Part shown: one piece after another, positions 1 through 6,376 of the stretch
How positions within the stretch are numbered: the stretch's first letter is position 1
Layout of the letters: each line of letters opens with the position of its first letter
DNA from: Thermoplasmata archaeon
Lineage (GTDB): Archaea; Thermoplasmatota; Thermoplasmata; Lutacidiplasmatales; UBA184
Reading direction: 5' to 3'
Assembly (NCBI GenBank): GCA_030039525.1
Contig: JASHVI010000130.1
Span: 1-7,538 of the forward strand
Length of the DNA: 7,538 nucleotides
Position numbers and translations under genes: made by a program
The notes under the pieces: generated by a model
Database searches by the model: none
Told to the model about the DNA's origin: nothing
The model's input: the letters and a program-made list of their open reading frames with translations, nothing else

Positions 1-1734
1 CTGGAGTTCCTCCGGGGACGGATGCGCTCGGACCTCCTCGGGGGGCTCTTCGTCCCGCAGGCGCGCGACCGGGTCGCTCGGGAGCTCTGGCCGCACGGGG
101 AGCCCGGGACGCTGCGCGAGTTCTCGATCCCCGTCATCTGCCGGAACGGCCACGCCGTCGAGATCCGTCGGGTCCCCGACCAGTGGTTCCTGCGGTACGG
201 CGACCCCGAGTGGAAGGACCGGACGCGGGCCGCCGCGCGGCAGCTCCGGGTCTCGCCGGCGGCGTACGGAGCGGAGCTCGAGGGGATCTTCGACTGGTTC
301 GAGGACCGGCCCTGCGCCCGCAAGGGGCGCTGGCTCGGGACCCCGCTCCCCGACGATCCGAGCTGGGTGATCGAGCCGATCGCCGACTCGACGTTCTACC
401 CGGCCTACTTCGTCGTCCGGCGGTTCGTCGCCGACGGCCGGGTCCCCCTCGCCGGCCTCACGGACGCCTTCTTCGACCGCGTCCTCCTCGGCGAGGGCCC
501 CGGGGAGCCCACGATCGGGGAGGACCTGCAGCGCGAGATCGCCGAGGAGTTCCGCTACTGGTACCCGCTCGACGTCAACATCGGGGGCAAGGAGCACAAG
601 CGCGTCCACTTCCCGGTCTTCCTGTACACCCACGCGCGCCTCCTGCCGGAGCCGCTCCGACCCCGGGGGATCCTGGTCCACTGGTGGCTCACCGAGCGGG
701 GCGGCGGGAAGATCTCGAAGAAGCGCGTCGGCATCAAGGGCGGTCAGATCCCGCCGACCGAGGAGGCGCTCGAGCGGTGGGGCGCCGACGCCCTGCGGAT
801 GTTCCAGTTGCTGGCCGCCACGCCCGGGCAGGACGTCGAGTGGGACTCGGAGCGGGTCGATGGGATGGCGGACCGGCTCGAGGAGGTCCGGCGCCTGGTC
901 GAGACGGGGCTCGCGCCGGGCGGCGGAGGGCCGCCGGAGCTCGACCGCTGGCTCACGAGCCGAGGGCACCACCTCGTGAAGGAGGCGGTCGAGGCGCTCG
1001 ACGCCTGGGAACTGCGCGCCTTCGCCGAGGCGGTCTACCACGGCGTTCCGGCGACGCTCCGGCGGTACCTCGAGCGCGGCGGGGCCCCCGGACCGGCCCT
1101 TCAGGCGTTTACCGGGGCCTGGACCCGCCTGCTGAGCCCCGTGACGCCGCACGTGGCCGAGGAGCTGGGCTCCGGCCGCTTCGGGGGGCTCGTCGCCTCG
1201 GCGTCGTTCCCCACGCCCGGGGAGTTCTCCGACGACCCGGGCGCCGAGGCGGCCGAGGCCTACCTGGCCCGCATCGAGGAGGACCTCCGGGACGTGCTGC
1301 GGGTCGGCACCCCCTCGGCCGCCGGGGCCGACGGGGTCGCCTTCTTCGTCGCGGAGCCCTGGAAGCGGACGCTGGAGCGCTGGATGCGCGAGGCCGCGGA
1401 TCGCTCGCGCGCCGGGCCGCCCCCGATCCGCGAGCTCGTCGACCGGGCCCGGAACCACGCCGAGCTCGCCGTGCACGTGGCCGAGATCGCCGCGTACGTC
1501 GGGAAGGTCTACCCGCAGCTCCGCCAGGAGCGGGAGGAGCCGCCGGAGGTCGACGAGGTCGAGCGCCTCCGCGAGGCGCAGGGGTACCTGGCTCGACGCT
1601 TCGGCTTCGCTCGGGTGGAGGTGATCCGGGAGTCGGAGGGGGCCTCCCACGACCCGAAGAACCGGCGGGAGCGGGCCCGGCCCGGGCGCCCCGCCTTCTA
1701 CCTCAGCGGCCGCCGCGGGCCCGGCGGGGCTTGA
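1..1734 (+). CDS. leuS: Leucyl-tRNA synthetase, archaeal type, C-terminal part (5' end outside window)
   Basis: This class I aminoacyl-tRNA synthetase charges tRNA-Leu with leucine in the cytoplasm. The reading frame is open from base 1, so the first ATG (base 22) is internal. About 577 residues are visible, and archaeal LeuRS is usually over 900, so the HIGH motif and most of the CP1 editing insertion are missing. Visible landmarks, by fragment residue, are DQWFLRYGDPEWK (from 60), DSTFYPAYF (from 129), and the signature-loop region with PRGI then KISKK (237-241) in place of canonical KMSKS. An ERWGADALRMFQL segment follows, then a helical anticodon-binding region (about 310-400, with SPVTPHVAEELG). 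The archaeal C-terminal tRNA-contacting domain ends near HDPKNRRERARPGRPAFYL. The DQWF...DPEWK block and the C-terminal PKN/PGRPA block are typical of archaeal/eukaryal rather than bacterial LeuRS. The last 32 nt overlap the convergent dcd gene. The family is certain; the activity of the variant signature loop is inferred. Confidence 0.95.
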   Translation: MEFLRGRMRSDLLGGLFVPQARDRVARELWPHGEPGTLREFSIPVICRNGHAVEIRRVPDQWFLRYGDPEWKDRTRAAARQLRVSPAAYGAELEGIFDWFEDRPCARKGRWLGTPLPDDPSWVIEPIADSTFYPAYFVVRRFVADGRVPLAGLTDAFFDRVLLGEGPGEPTIGEDLQREIAEEFRYWYPLDVNIGGKEHKRVHFPVFLYTHARLLPEPLRPRGILVHWWLTERGGGKISKKRVGIKGGQIPPTEEALERWGADALRMFQLLAATPGQDVEWDSERVDGMADRLEEVRRLVETGLAPGGGGPPELDRWLTSRGHHLVKEAVEALDAWELRAFAEAVYHGVPATLRRYLERGGAPGPALQAFTGAWTRLLSPVTPHVAEELGSGRFGGLVASASFPTPGEFSDDPGAEAAEAYLARIEEDLRDVLRVGTPSAAGADGVAFFVAEPWKRTLERWMREAADRSRAGPPPIRELVDRARNHAELAVHVAEIAAYVGKVYPQLRQEREEPPEVDEVERLREAQGYLARRFGFARVEVIRESEGASHDPKNRRERARPGRPAFYLSGRRGPGGA

Positions 1735-2263
1735 AGTTGAGGTGCATCCGCGAGGCCGCCGGGTGCGGGCTCACGCGCCGGTACTTCGCCGACCGCTTCA
1801 CGTCGTACGGCTGGTCGACCTCCCCGGAGACCTCGAAGTAGATCAGCTGGCCGATCGGCATCCCCCGGTAGATCCGCACGGGGAGCTTCACCGACATCTC
1901 GAGCGTCCAGTAGTTGCAGAAGCCGACGTCCCCCTTGCCCGCCGTCGAGTGGATGTCGATCCCGAGGCGGCCGACGCTCGACTTCCCCTCGAGGAACGGG
2001 ACGAAGCCGTGGGTCTCAGTGTACTCCTCGGTCGCGCCGAGGTAGAGCTGCCCGGGGACCAGCACGAAGCCCCGGTCCGGGATCGTGAACTCCTCGACCG
2101 CGTTGGACCGGCGGGCGTCCAGCGCCCCGTCGCGGTAGATGGCCAGGTACCGCCCGAGGTGGACGTCGTAGGAATTCGAGCCGAGGCACTCCGGACGGTA
2201 GGGCCGGATGAGGATGCGGCCCCGAGCGATCTCCTCCCGGATCTTCCGGTCGCTGAGGATCAT
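1703..2263 (-). CDS. dcd: dCTP deaminase
   Basis: This enzyme deaminates dCTP to dUTP and ammonia, supplying the precursor for dTMP; it is cytoplasmic and normally a homotrimer. The 186-residue product begins MILSDRKI, the usual Dcd N-terminus, which fixes the start at 2263; the frame stays open upstream but that extension has no family resemblance. Landmarks are GSNSYDVHLG (28-37), GKSSVGRLG (93-101, equivalent to the GRSS nucleotide-binding motif), STAGKGDVGF (106-115), TLEMS with the probable catalytic Glu122 (E. coli Glu138), GMPIGQLIYFE (134-144), and a C-terminal SAKY element. The motifs around 106-115 and the EEYTETH segment (79-85) resemble, from memory, the short Dcd subgroup common in Bacteroidota-type genomes more than the bifunctional Dcd-Dut of methanogens, so dUTPase activity should not be assumed. 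The basic tail (KPRRARGGR) is encoded entirely inside the overlap with leuS. The gene is divergent from aconitase and has its own TATA-like box. Confidence 0.95.
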   Translation of the reverse strand: MILSDRKIREEIARGRILIRPYRPECLGSNSYDVHLGRYLAIYRDGALDARRSNAVEEFTIPDRGFVLVPGQLYLGATEEYTETHGFVPFLEGKSSVGRLGIDIHSTAGKGDVGFCNYWTLEMSVKLPVRIYRGMPIGQLIYFEVSGEVDQPYDVKRSAKYRRVSPHPAASRMHLNFKPRRARGGR

Positions 2264-2292
2264 CGAGGGACGCGGCCGCCGAGCCGGGTGGG

Positions 2293-2300
2293 CTATATAA
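2293..2300 (-). promoter_or_regulatory. TATA-like box for dcd
   Basis: On the minus strand this reads TTATATAG, an unusually AT-rich island in a very GC-rich setting. Its centre lies about 33 nt upstream of the dcd ATG. With the usual archaeal TATA-to-start spacing of about 25-27 nt, transcription would begin within about 8 nt of the ATG, giving a leaderless or almost leaderless mRNA. No GGAGG-like site precedes the ATG. This is inferred from position and composition only. Confidence 0.65.
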
Positions 2301-2319
2301 CGCGGGGTCCGCGGATAGG

Positions 2320-2327
2320 CCAATAAG
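2320..2327 (+). promoter_or_regulatory. TATA-like box for aconitase gene
   Basis: The sequence CAATAAG sits with its AT-rich core (AATAA, 2322-2326) centred 25 nt upstream of the aconitase ATG, the spacing expected for a leaderless archaeal transcript. A purine-rich GGATAGG just upstream could serve as a BRE-like element. No Shine-Dalgarno site precedes the ATG. It is a weaker match than the dcd box and lies back-to-back with it, 28 bp centre to centre. Confidence 0.5.
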
Positions 2328-2348
2328 CGCCCGCTCGCTCGAAGCGAC

Positions 2349-5000
2349 ATGAGCACGAACCCCGCCCCGGAGGCTCTCGTCGTCGGTGCCGAGCGCTCCC
2401 TGATCTATCCGCTGGACGCGATCCCCGGGGTCGACGCCGCGAAGCTCGCCCGTCGCCCCCGGACGGTGCGGATCCTCGTGGAGAACCTTCTGCGGAACGC
2501 CGACCGATCGGGGATCGATCCGGCGGCGATCCGGGCGCTCGCGGAGGGAGGGCCGGGGATCCCCTCCGAGATCCCGTTCTACCCGTCGCGGGTGCTCCTT
2601 CAGGACTTCACCGGCGTGCCGGTCTTCGTCGACCTCTCGGCGCTCCGGAGCGCGGCCGCCGGCCGCGGCAAGGAGCCGTCGCGGATCCAGCCGGTGATCC
2701 CGGCCGACCTCGTGATCGACCACTCCGTGCAGGTCGACAGCTACGGGGCGCCGAACTCGCTCCTCGTCAACCTCGACAAGGAGTTCGAGCGGAACGGCGA
2801 GCGCTACGACCTCCTGCGGTGGGCCCCGAAGGGGTTCCGGGGGGTCCGGGTGATCCCGCCGGGGAACGGCATCTGCCACCAGGTCAACCTCGAGTTCCTC
2901 GCCTCCGTCGTCGAGCGGCGGGGCGAGGACGGCGGCGCGGCGGCGTTCCCCGACACGGTCGTCGGGACCGACTCCCACACCACGATGGTCAACGGCCTCG
3001 GCGTCTTCGGGTTCGGCGTCGGCGGGATCGAGGCCGAGGCGGTCCTTCTCGGCGAGCCGTACTTCCTCACGCCCCCCGAGGTGGTCGGCGTGCGGCTCTC
3101 GGGCAAGCTACCGGCGGGGGCGACGGCGACCGACCTGGTCCTGACCGTGACCCACACGCTGCGCGGGCGGGGCGTCGTCGACAAGTTCGTCGAGTTCTAC
3201 GGCCCCGGCCTCGCCGCCCTCTCCGTCCCGGACCGGGCGACGGTCTCGAACATGTGCCCGGAGTACGGGGCCACCGCGGCGCTGTTCCCGGTGGACGAGG
3301 CGACGATCGCCTACCTGAAGGGGACCGGCCGGGACCCGGCGGCCGTGGCGCGCGTCGAGGCGTACGCCCGTCGCCAGGGATGGTGGGCCGACCCCGCGGG
3401 TCCGGAGCCCGAGTTCCGGGACCCGGTCGAGATCGACCTTGCCCGGATCGTCCCGACGCTCAGCGGTCCGAAGAACCCGGAGGAGACGGTCCCGGTCGCG
3501 GAGGCGCCGGCCTCCTTCGCCAAGGCGGTCTCGGCGTACCGGAAGGACCACCCCTCGAAGGGAGCGCCGGGGGGCCCCGTGCGCGACGGGTCGGTCGTGA
3601 TCGCGGCGATCACCAGCTGCACGAACACCTCGAACCCGAGCGTGATGGTCGGGGCCGGCCTGATCGCGCAGAAGGCGCGCGCGCTCGGGCTCAAGGTCCC
3701 GTCCCACGTGAAGACCTCCCTCGCGCCGGGCTCGAAGGTGGTGACCACGTACCTCGCGAAGGCCGGCCTCATGGAGCCGCTCTCGGCCCTCGGGTTCTCC
3801 CTCGTCGGGTACGGCTGCACGACCTGCATCGGGAACTCCGGGCCTCTCCCGCCCGTCGTCGCCGACGCGGTGGAGGCGGGGGACCTCTACGTCGCCGCCG
3901 TGCTGAGCGGCAACCGGAACTTCGAGGCCCGGATCCACAACCAGGTCCGGGCGAACTACCTGGCGTCGCCGATGCTCGTCGTCGCCTACGCGCTCGCCGG
4001 CCGGATCGACATCGACCTCACGAAGGAGCCGGTGGGGTCGACGCCCGAGGGCCGGCCGGTGATGCTCTCGGAGCTCTGGCCCTCCGCGGAGTCGGTCCGC
4101 AAGACCGTCGACGCCTGCCTCGACTCCGGGATGTTCCGGGAGAAGTACCGCGACATCACCGAGGGCGACGCCCACTGGGCGAAGCTGCCGGCGCCGGCGA
4201 CGGCCGCGTACCCGTGGGACCCGGCCTCGACCTACCTCCGCCTACCGCCGTACCTCGAGCTCCCGCCGACGCTCACCCCGAAGGGTCCGGTCCTCCTCGA
4301 GGGGGCCCGGGCGCTCGCCCTGCTCGACGACCGGGTCTCCACGGACCACATCTCCCCCGCCGGGGAGATCCCACCGGAGAGCCCTGCGGGGAAGTACCTC
4401 GCAGGCCTCGGCGTTGCCCCGGCCGACCTCAACACGTACGGGGCCCGGCGCGGGAACCACGAGGTCCTGGTCCGGGGGACGTTCGCGAACGTGCGGCTCC
4501 GCAACCGCCTCGCCCCCGGCACGGAGGGGGGCGTCACCCTCCACCAGCCCGACGGCGCGCCGATGTCGATCTACGACGCCGCGGAGCAGTACCGGGCCGA
4601 CGGCACCCCGCTCGTCGTCCTCGCCGGGGCCTCGTACGGGCAGGGGAGCTCCCGCGACTGGGCGGCCAAGGGCCCGAGGCTCCTCGGGGTCCGAGCGATC
4701 GTGGCCAAGAGCTTCGAGCGGATCCACCGCTCCAACCTGGTGGGCATGGGCGTCCTCCCGCTCCAGTTCCCCGAAGGGGAGGGGTGGAAGGAGCTCGGGA
4801 TCACCGGGGCGGAGAGCTTCGAGGTGCGGATCCCCGCCGGCAGCGCCTTCGCGCCGAGGGCCGACCTCACGCTCGTCGCGCACGCCGCCAACGGATCCGC
4901 GCGGGCCACGCCGGTCCGGCTGCGGATCGACTCCCCGGTCGAGATGGAGTACTACCGGGCGGGGGGACTGCTGCCGTACGTGCTCGACCGCGTCGGCTAG
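2349..5000 (+). CDS. acnA: Aconitate hydratase (AcnA/IRP-type)
   Basis: This [4Fe-4S] enzyme interconverts citrate and isocitrate through cis-aconitate in the TCA cycle. The product is 883 residues, close to the roughly 890 of E. coli AcnA. The aconitase core contains GTDSHTTMVNGLGVFGFGVGG (from about 207, with the Asp208-Ser209-His210 triplet) and ITSCTNTSNPSVM with cluster ligand Cys424. GYGCTTCIGNSGP supplies Cys490 and Cys493. The spacing of the three cysteines matches E. coli AcnA. After a linker comes LDDRVSTDHISPAG and the swivel domain with SYGQGSSRDWAAKGP (762-776, holding the conserved Ser-Ser-Arg) and FERIHRSNLVGMGVLPLQF. All key residues are present and there is no frameshift. The ATG at 2349 is preceded by a TATA-like box at about -25 and no ribosome binding site. 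The stop codon TAG overlaps that of the convergent MEMO gene. Any iron-responsive RNA-binding role, known for some animal and bacterial homologues, is not shown here. Confidence 0.97.
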   Translation: MSTNPAPEALVVGAERSLIYPLDAIPGVDAAKLARRPRTVRILVENLLRNADRSGIDPAAIRALAEGGPGIPSEIPFYPSRVLLQDFTGVPVFVDLSALRSAAAGRGKEPSRIQPVIPADLVIDHSVQVDSYGAPNSLLVNLDKEFERNGERYDLLRWAPKGFRGVRVIPPGNGICHQVNLEFLASVVERRGEDGGAAAFPDTVVGTDSHTTMVNGLGVFGFGVGGIEAEAVLLGEPYFLTPPEVVGVRLSGKLPAGATATDLVLTVTHTLRGRGVVDKFVEFYGPGLAALSVPDRATVSNMCPEYGATAALFPVDEATIAYLKGTGRDPAAVARVEAYARRQGWWADPAGPEPEFRDPVEIDLARIVPTLSGPKNPEETVPVAEAPASFAKAVSAYRKDHPSKGAPGGPVRDGSVVIAAITSCTNTSNPSVMVGAGLIAQKARALGLKVPSHVKTSLAPGSKVVTTYLAKAGLMEPLSALGFSLVGYGCTTCIGNSGPLPPVVADAVEAGDLYVAAVLSGNRNFEARIHNQVRANYLASPMLVVAYALAGRIDIDLTKEPVGSTPEGRPVMLSELWPSAESVRKTVDACLDSGMFREKYRDITEGDAHWAKLPAPATAAYPWDPASTYLRLPPYLELPPTLTPKGPVLLEGARALALLDDRVSTDHISPAGEIPPESPAGKYLAGLGVAPADLNTYGARRGNHEVLVRGTFANVRLRNRLAPGTEGGVTLHQPDGAPMSIYDAAEQYRADGTPLVVLAGASYGQGSSRDWAAKGPRLLGVRAIVAKSFERIHRSNLVGMGVLPLQFPEGEGWKELGITGAESFEVRIPAGSAFAPRADLTLVAHAANGSARATPVRLRIDSPVEMEYYRAGGLLPYVLDRVG

Positions 5001-5857
5001 GGGCCGGCGCCGTCCGGTCCGGCCCGATCGATCCGGACCGCGGCGTATCCGACGACCTCCGACATGGGCGTCGCCTCGCCGGAGTGGCCCCAGCCGAGCA
5101 GCGTCGCCGTGAGCCGCTCGCCCTCGAGCGCCTCGAGCAGCACCGTGGTCGGCGCGATCCCGCACATCGAGATGTCGTGGCGCTCGACCGTCCGGTAGAG
5201 CCCCTCCCCATCGAGGGCGAGGATCCGGTCGATCGCGAGCGCGTCGAGTCGCCGGGCCGTCTCGGCGGGGACGTAGTGGGAGAAGTCGGTCGAGGCGATC
5301 AGGAGGATCCGCCGGCCCCGGACCGCCTCCGCGACCCGGCGCGCGACGGCGCGGAGGCTCTCGAGGGGGGCGAAGCGCACCGAGAGCATGGTCGTCGGGA
5401 CGCCGGGAAGGACCGCCTGGAGGAACGGGAGCTGCACCTCGAGGGAGTGCTCGGAGCGGTGGGCGCGCTCGTCGATCTCGATCGGCTCCCGGGCGAGGCG
5501 CTCCACGAGGACCGGGTCGACGACGCTGAGCGCGCCCGGCGTCTCCCAGGGGACACCGGAGACCGCGAAGGGGCGGCCCGCGCCGTGGTGGTCGACGCCG
5601 AGGAGGAGGACGCTCTCGGGCGGCGCGTCGGCGCCGACCGCCTGGTAGGCGCGGGCGGCGATCGGCCCCGAGTACGGGTAGCCGGCGTGCGGCACGACGA
5701 CGGCGCGGAGCGAGGAGCCGGGCGAAGCCGACCGACGCGGCGCCGACCCCGGTCCCCGGGGATCCCGGAACGCCCGCTCGACCGAGCGGCGCAGCGACGC
5801 GGCGTCCTCGGGGTAGAAGGCCCCGGCGACCGCCGGGGGCCGCGGGGACGGCGTCAC
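4997..5857 (-). CDS. MEMO1/AmmeMemoRadiSam B family protein
   Basis: This is a member of the MEMO family (UPF0103), structurally related to LigB-type class III extradiol dioxygenases; its archaeal function is not settled. The 286-residue product starts at a GTG inside the end of the HIT gene, chosen because the family N-terminus (PAVAGAFYP, 8-16) follows at once and the overlap is GTGA. Landmarks are VVVPHAGYPYSG (53-64, His57), LLGVDHHG (85-92, His90 and His91), EHSLEVQLPFLQ (136-147), STDFSHY (189-195, Asp191 and His194) and MCGIAP (231-236, Cys232). By alignment to human MEMO1 (His49, His81, Asp189, Cys244) the probable metal-site residues are all kept. It lacks a signal peptide or membrane segment and contains no lysine. 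No AMMECR1 or radical SAM partner, often found with MEMO in archaea, occurs in the window. It is co-transcribed with, and probably translationally coupled to, the HIT gene. Confidence 0.93.
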   Translation of the reverse strand: MTPSPRPPAVAGAFYPEDAASLRRSVERAFRDPRGPGSAPRRSASPGSSLRAVVVPHAGYPYSGPIAARAYQAVGADAPPESVLLLGVDHHGAGRPFAVSGVPWETPGALSVVDPVLVERLAREPIEIDERAHRSEHSLEVQLPFLQAVLPGVPTTMLSVRFAPLESLRAVARRVAEAVRGRRILLIASTDFSHYVPAETARRLDALAIDRILALDGEGLYRTVERHDISMCGIAPTTVLLEALEGERLTATLLGWGHSGEATPMSEVVGYAAVRIDRAGPDGAGP

Positions 5858-6282
5858 CGTCCGGCCGGCGGCGAGAGGATCTTCACGAGCTCGCGGGCGT
5901 CCCCGTCGTCGAGCCGCGCCCGGTGCGCGACGGCGAACGGATTGCCGTGGTCGTACCGGGGGATCAGGTGGACGTGCAGGTGGAACACGATCTGCCCGGC
6001 CCGCGCCCCCTGGTTCATGGCGACGTTGTAGTCGGGGGCCAGCCGCTCGACGCGGCGGCAGAGCTCGGAGACGGCGGCGAGGAACGGTCCGTAGAGTCCG
6101 GGCTCGAGCTCCTTCAACCGGTCCACATGGTGCTTCGGGATGACGAGGAGATGTCCCCGGGTCAGCGGGAACAGGTCGAGGAACGCGAGGCACCGCTCGT
6201 CCTCGTAGACGACGTGGGCGGGCAGGCGGTGCTCGACGATGCCGCAGAAGATGCAGTCGGAGCGCGGCTCGTCGGGCGCCAC
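5854..6282 (-). CDS. HIT-family nucleotide hydrolase/transferase
   Basis: This is a histidine-triad protein of 142 residues, the usual single-domain size. HIT proteins cleave nucleotide phosphoanhydrides or phosphoramidates, such as diadenosine polyphosphates or aminoacyl/phosphoramidate-AMP; the substrate here is unknown. Near the N-terminus CIFCGIV (Cys10 and Cys13) is the Cys-x2-Cys motif typical of zinc-containing HIT proteins. LAFLDLFPLTRGHLLVIPKHH (32-52) is the conserved substrate-pocket segment. FHLHVHLIPRY (100-110) carries the HxHxH triad, with His103 the expected nucleophile. The start is GTG at 6282, supported by the fit of the N-terminus to the family and by a TATA-like box centred about 25 nt upstream. 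It is the first gene of a two-gene operon and its TGA stop overlaps the MEMO GTG start. It is divergent from the secreted protease gene. Confidence 0.94.
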   Translation of the reverse strand: MAPDEPRSDCIFCGIVEHRLPAHVVYEDERCLAFLDLFPLTRGHLLVIPKHHVDRLKELEPGLYGPFLAAVSELCRRVERLAPDYNVAMNQGARAGQIVFHLHVHLIPRYDHGNPFAVAHRARLDDGDARELVKILSPPAGR

Positions 6283-6303
6283 GGGAACGGGGCAGGCCGC
6301 CCG

Positions 6304-6310
6304 GAATAAA
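6304..6310 (-). promoter_or_regulatory. TATA-like box for HIT-MEMO operon
   Basis: On the minus strand this reads TTTATTC. Its TTTATT core is centred about 25 nt before the GTG of the HIT gene, which fits a leaderless archaeal transcript. There is no purine-rich ribosome binding site between the box and the start. It is one of the few AT-rich stretches in the window. Confidence 0.65.
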
Positions 6311-6346
6311 GTGGCGCGCCCCGCCGAGGGGCTCCGCCGGGTCGGA

Positions 6347-6354
6347 ACTTATCT
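6347..6354 (+). promoter_or_regulatory. TATA-like box for S53 protease gene
   Basis: The sequence ACTTATCT is centred about 26 nt upstream of the protease ATG at 6377, compatible with leaderless transcription. A weak GGAG (6368-6371) lies 5 nt before the ATG and could act as a ribosome binding site if the transcript has a leader. The box is less AT-rich than the HIT one and is supported mainly by its spacing. Confidence 0.5.
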
Positions 6355-6376
6355 GGGGCACGGCCTCGGAGCGCCG

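Noticed and set aside
22..1734. ATG at 22 as the true start of the leuS gene
   Set aside because: The same frame is open back to base 1, and the protein lacks the N-terminal catalytic half, so this is an internal methionine of a gene that begins upstream.
183..1841. A 552-codon plus-strand frame over leuS
   Set aside because: Shadow of leuS in another frame with Arg/Gly/Pro-rich composition and no recognisable motif.
1742..2326. A 194-codon plus-strand frame opposite dcd
   Set aside because: It is antisense to a clear dCTP deaminase, has no recognisable motif and ends inside the promoter region.
2264..2356. Upstream start at 2356 for dcd, giving a 217-residue protein
   Set aside because: The extension is Arg/Pro-rich without family resemblance, runs over the TATA-like boxes and into the aconitase start, and MILSDRKI is the normal Dcd N-terminus.
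2819..6031. A 1070-codon open frame on the plus strand
   Set aside because: It runs out of frame through aconitase and antisense to MEMO and HIT. Its product is Arg/Gly/Pro-rich low-complexity sequence, typical of stop-poor shadow frames in GC-rich DNA.
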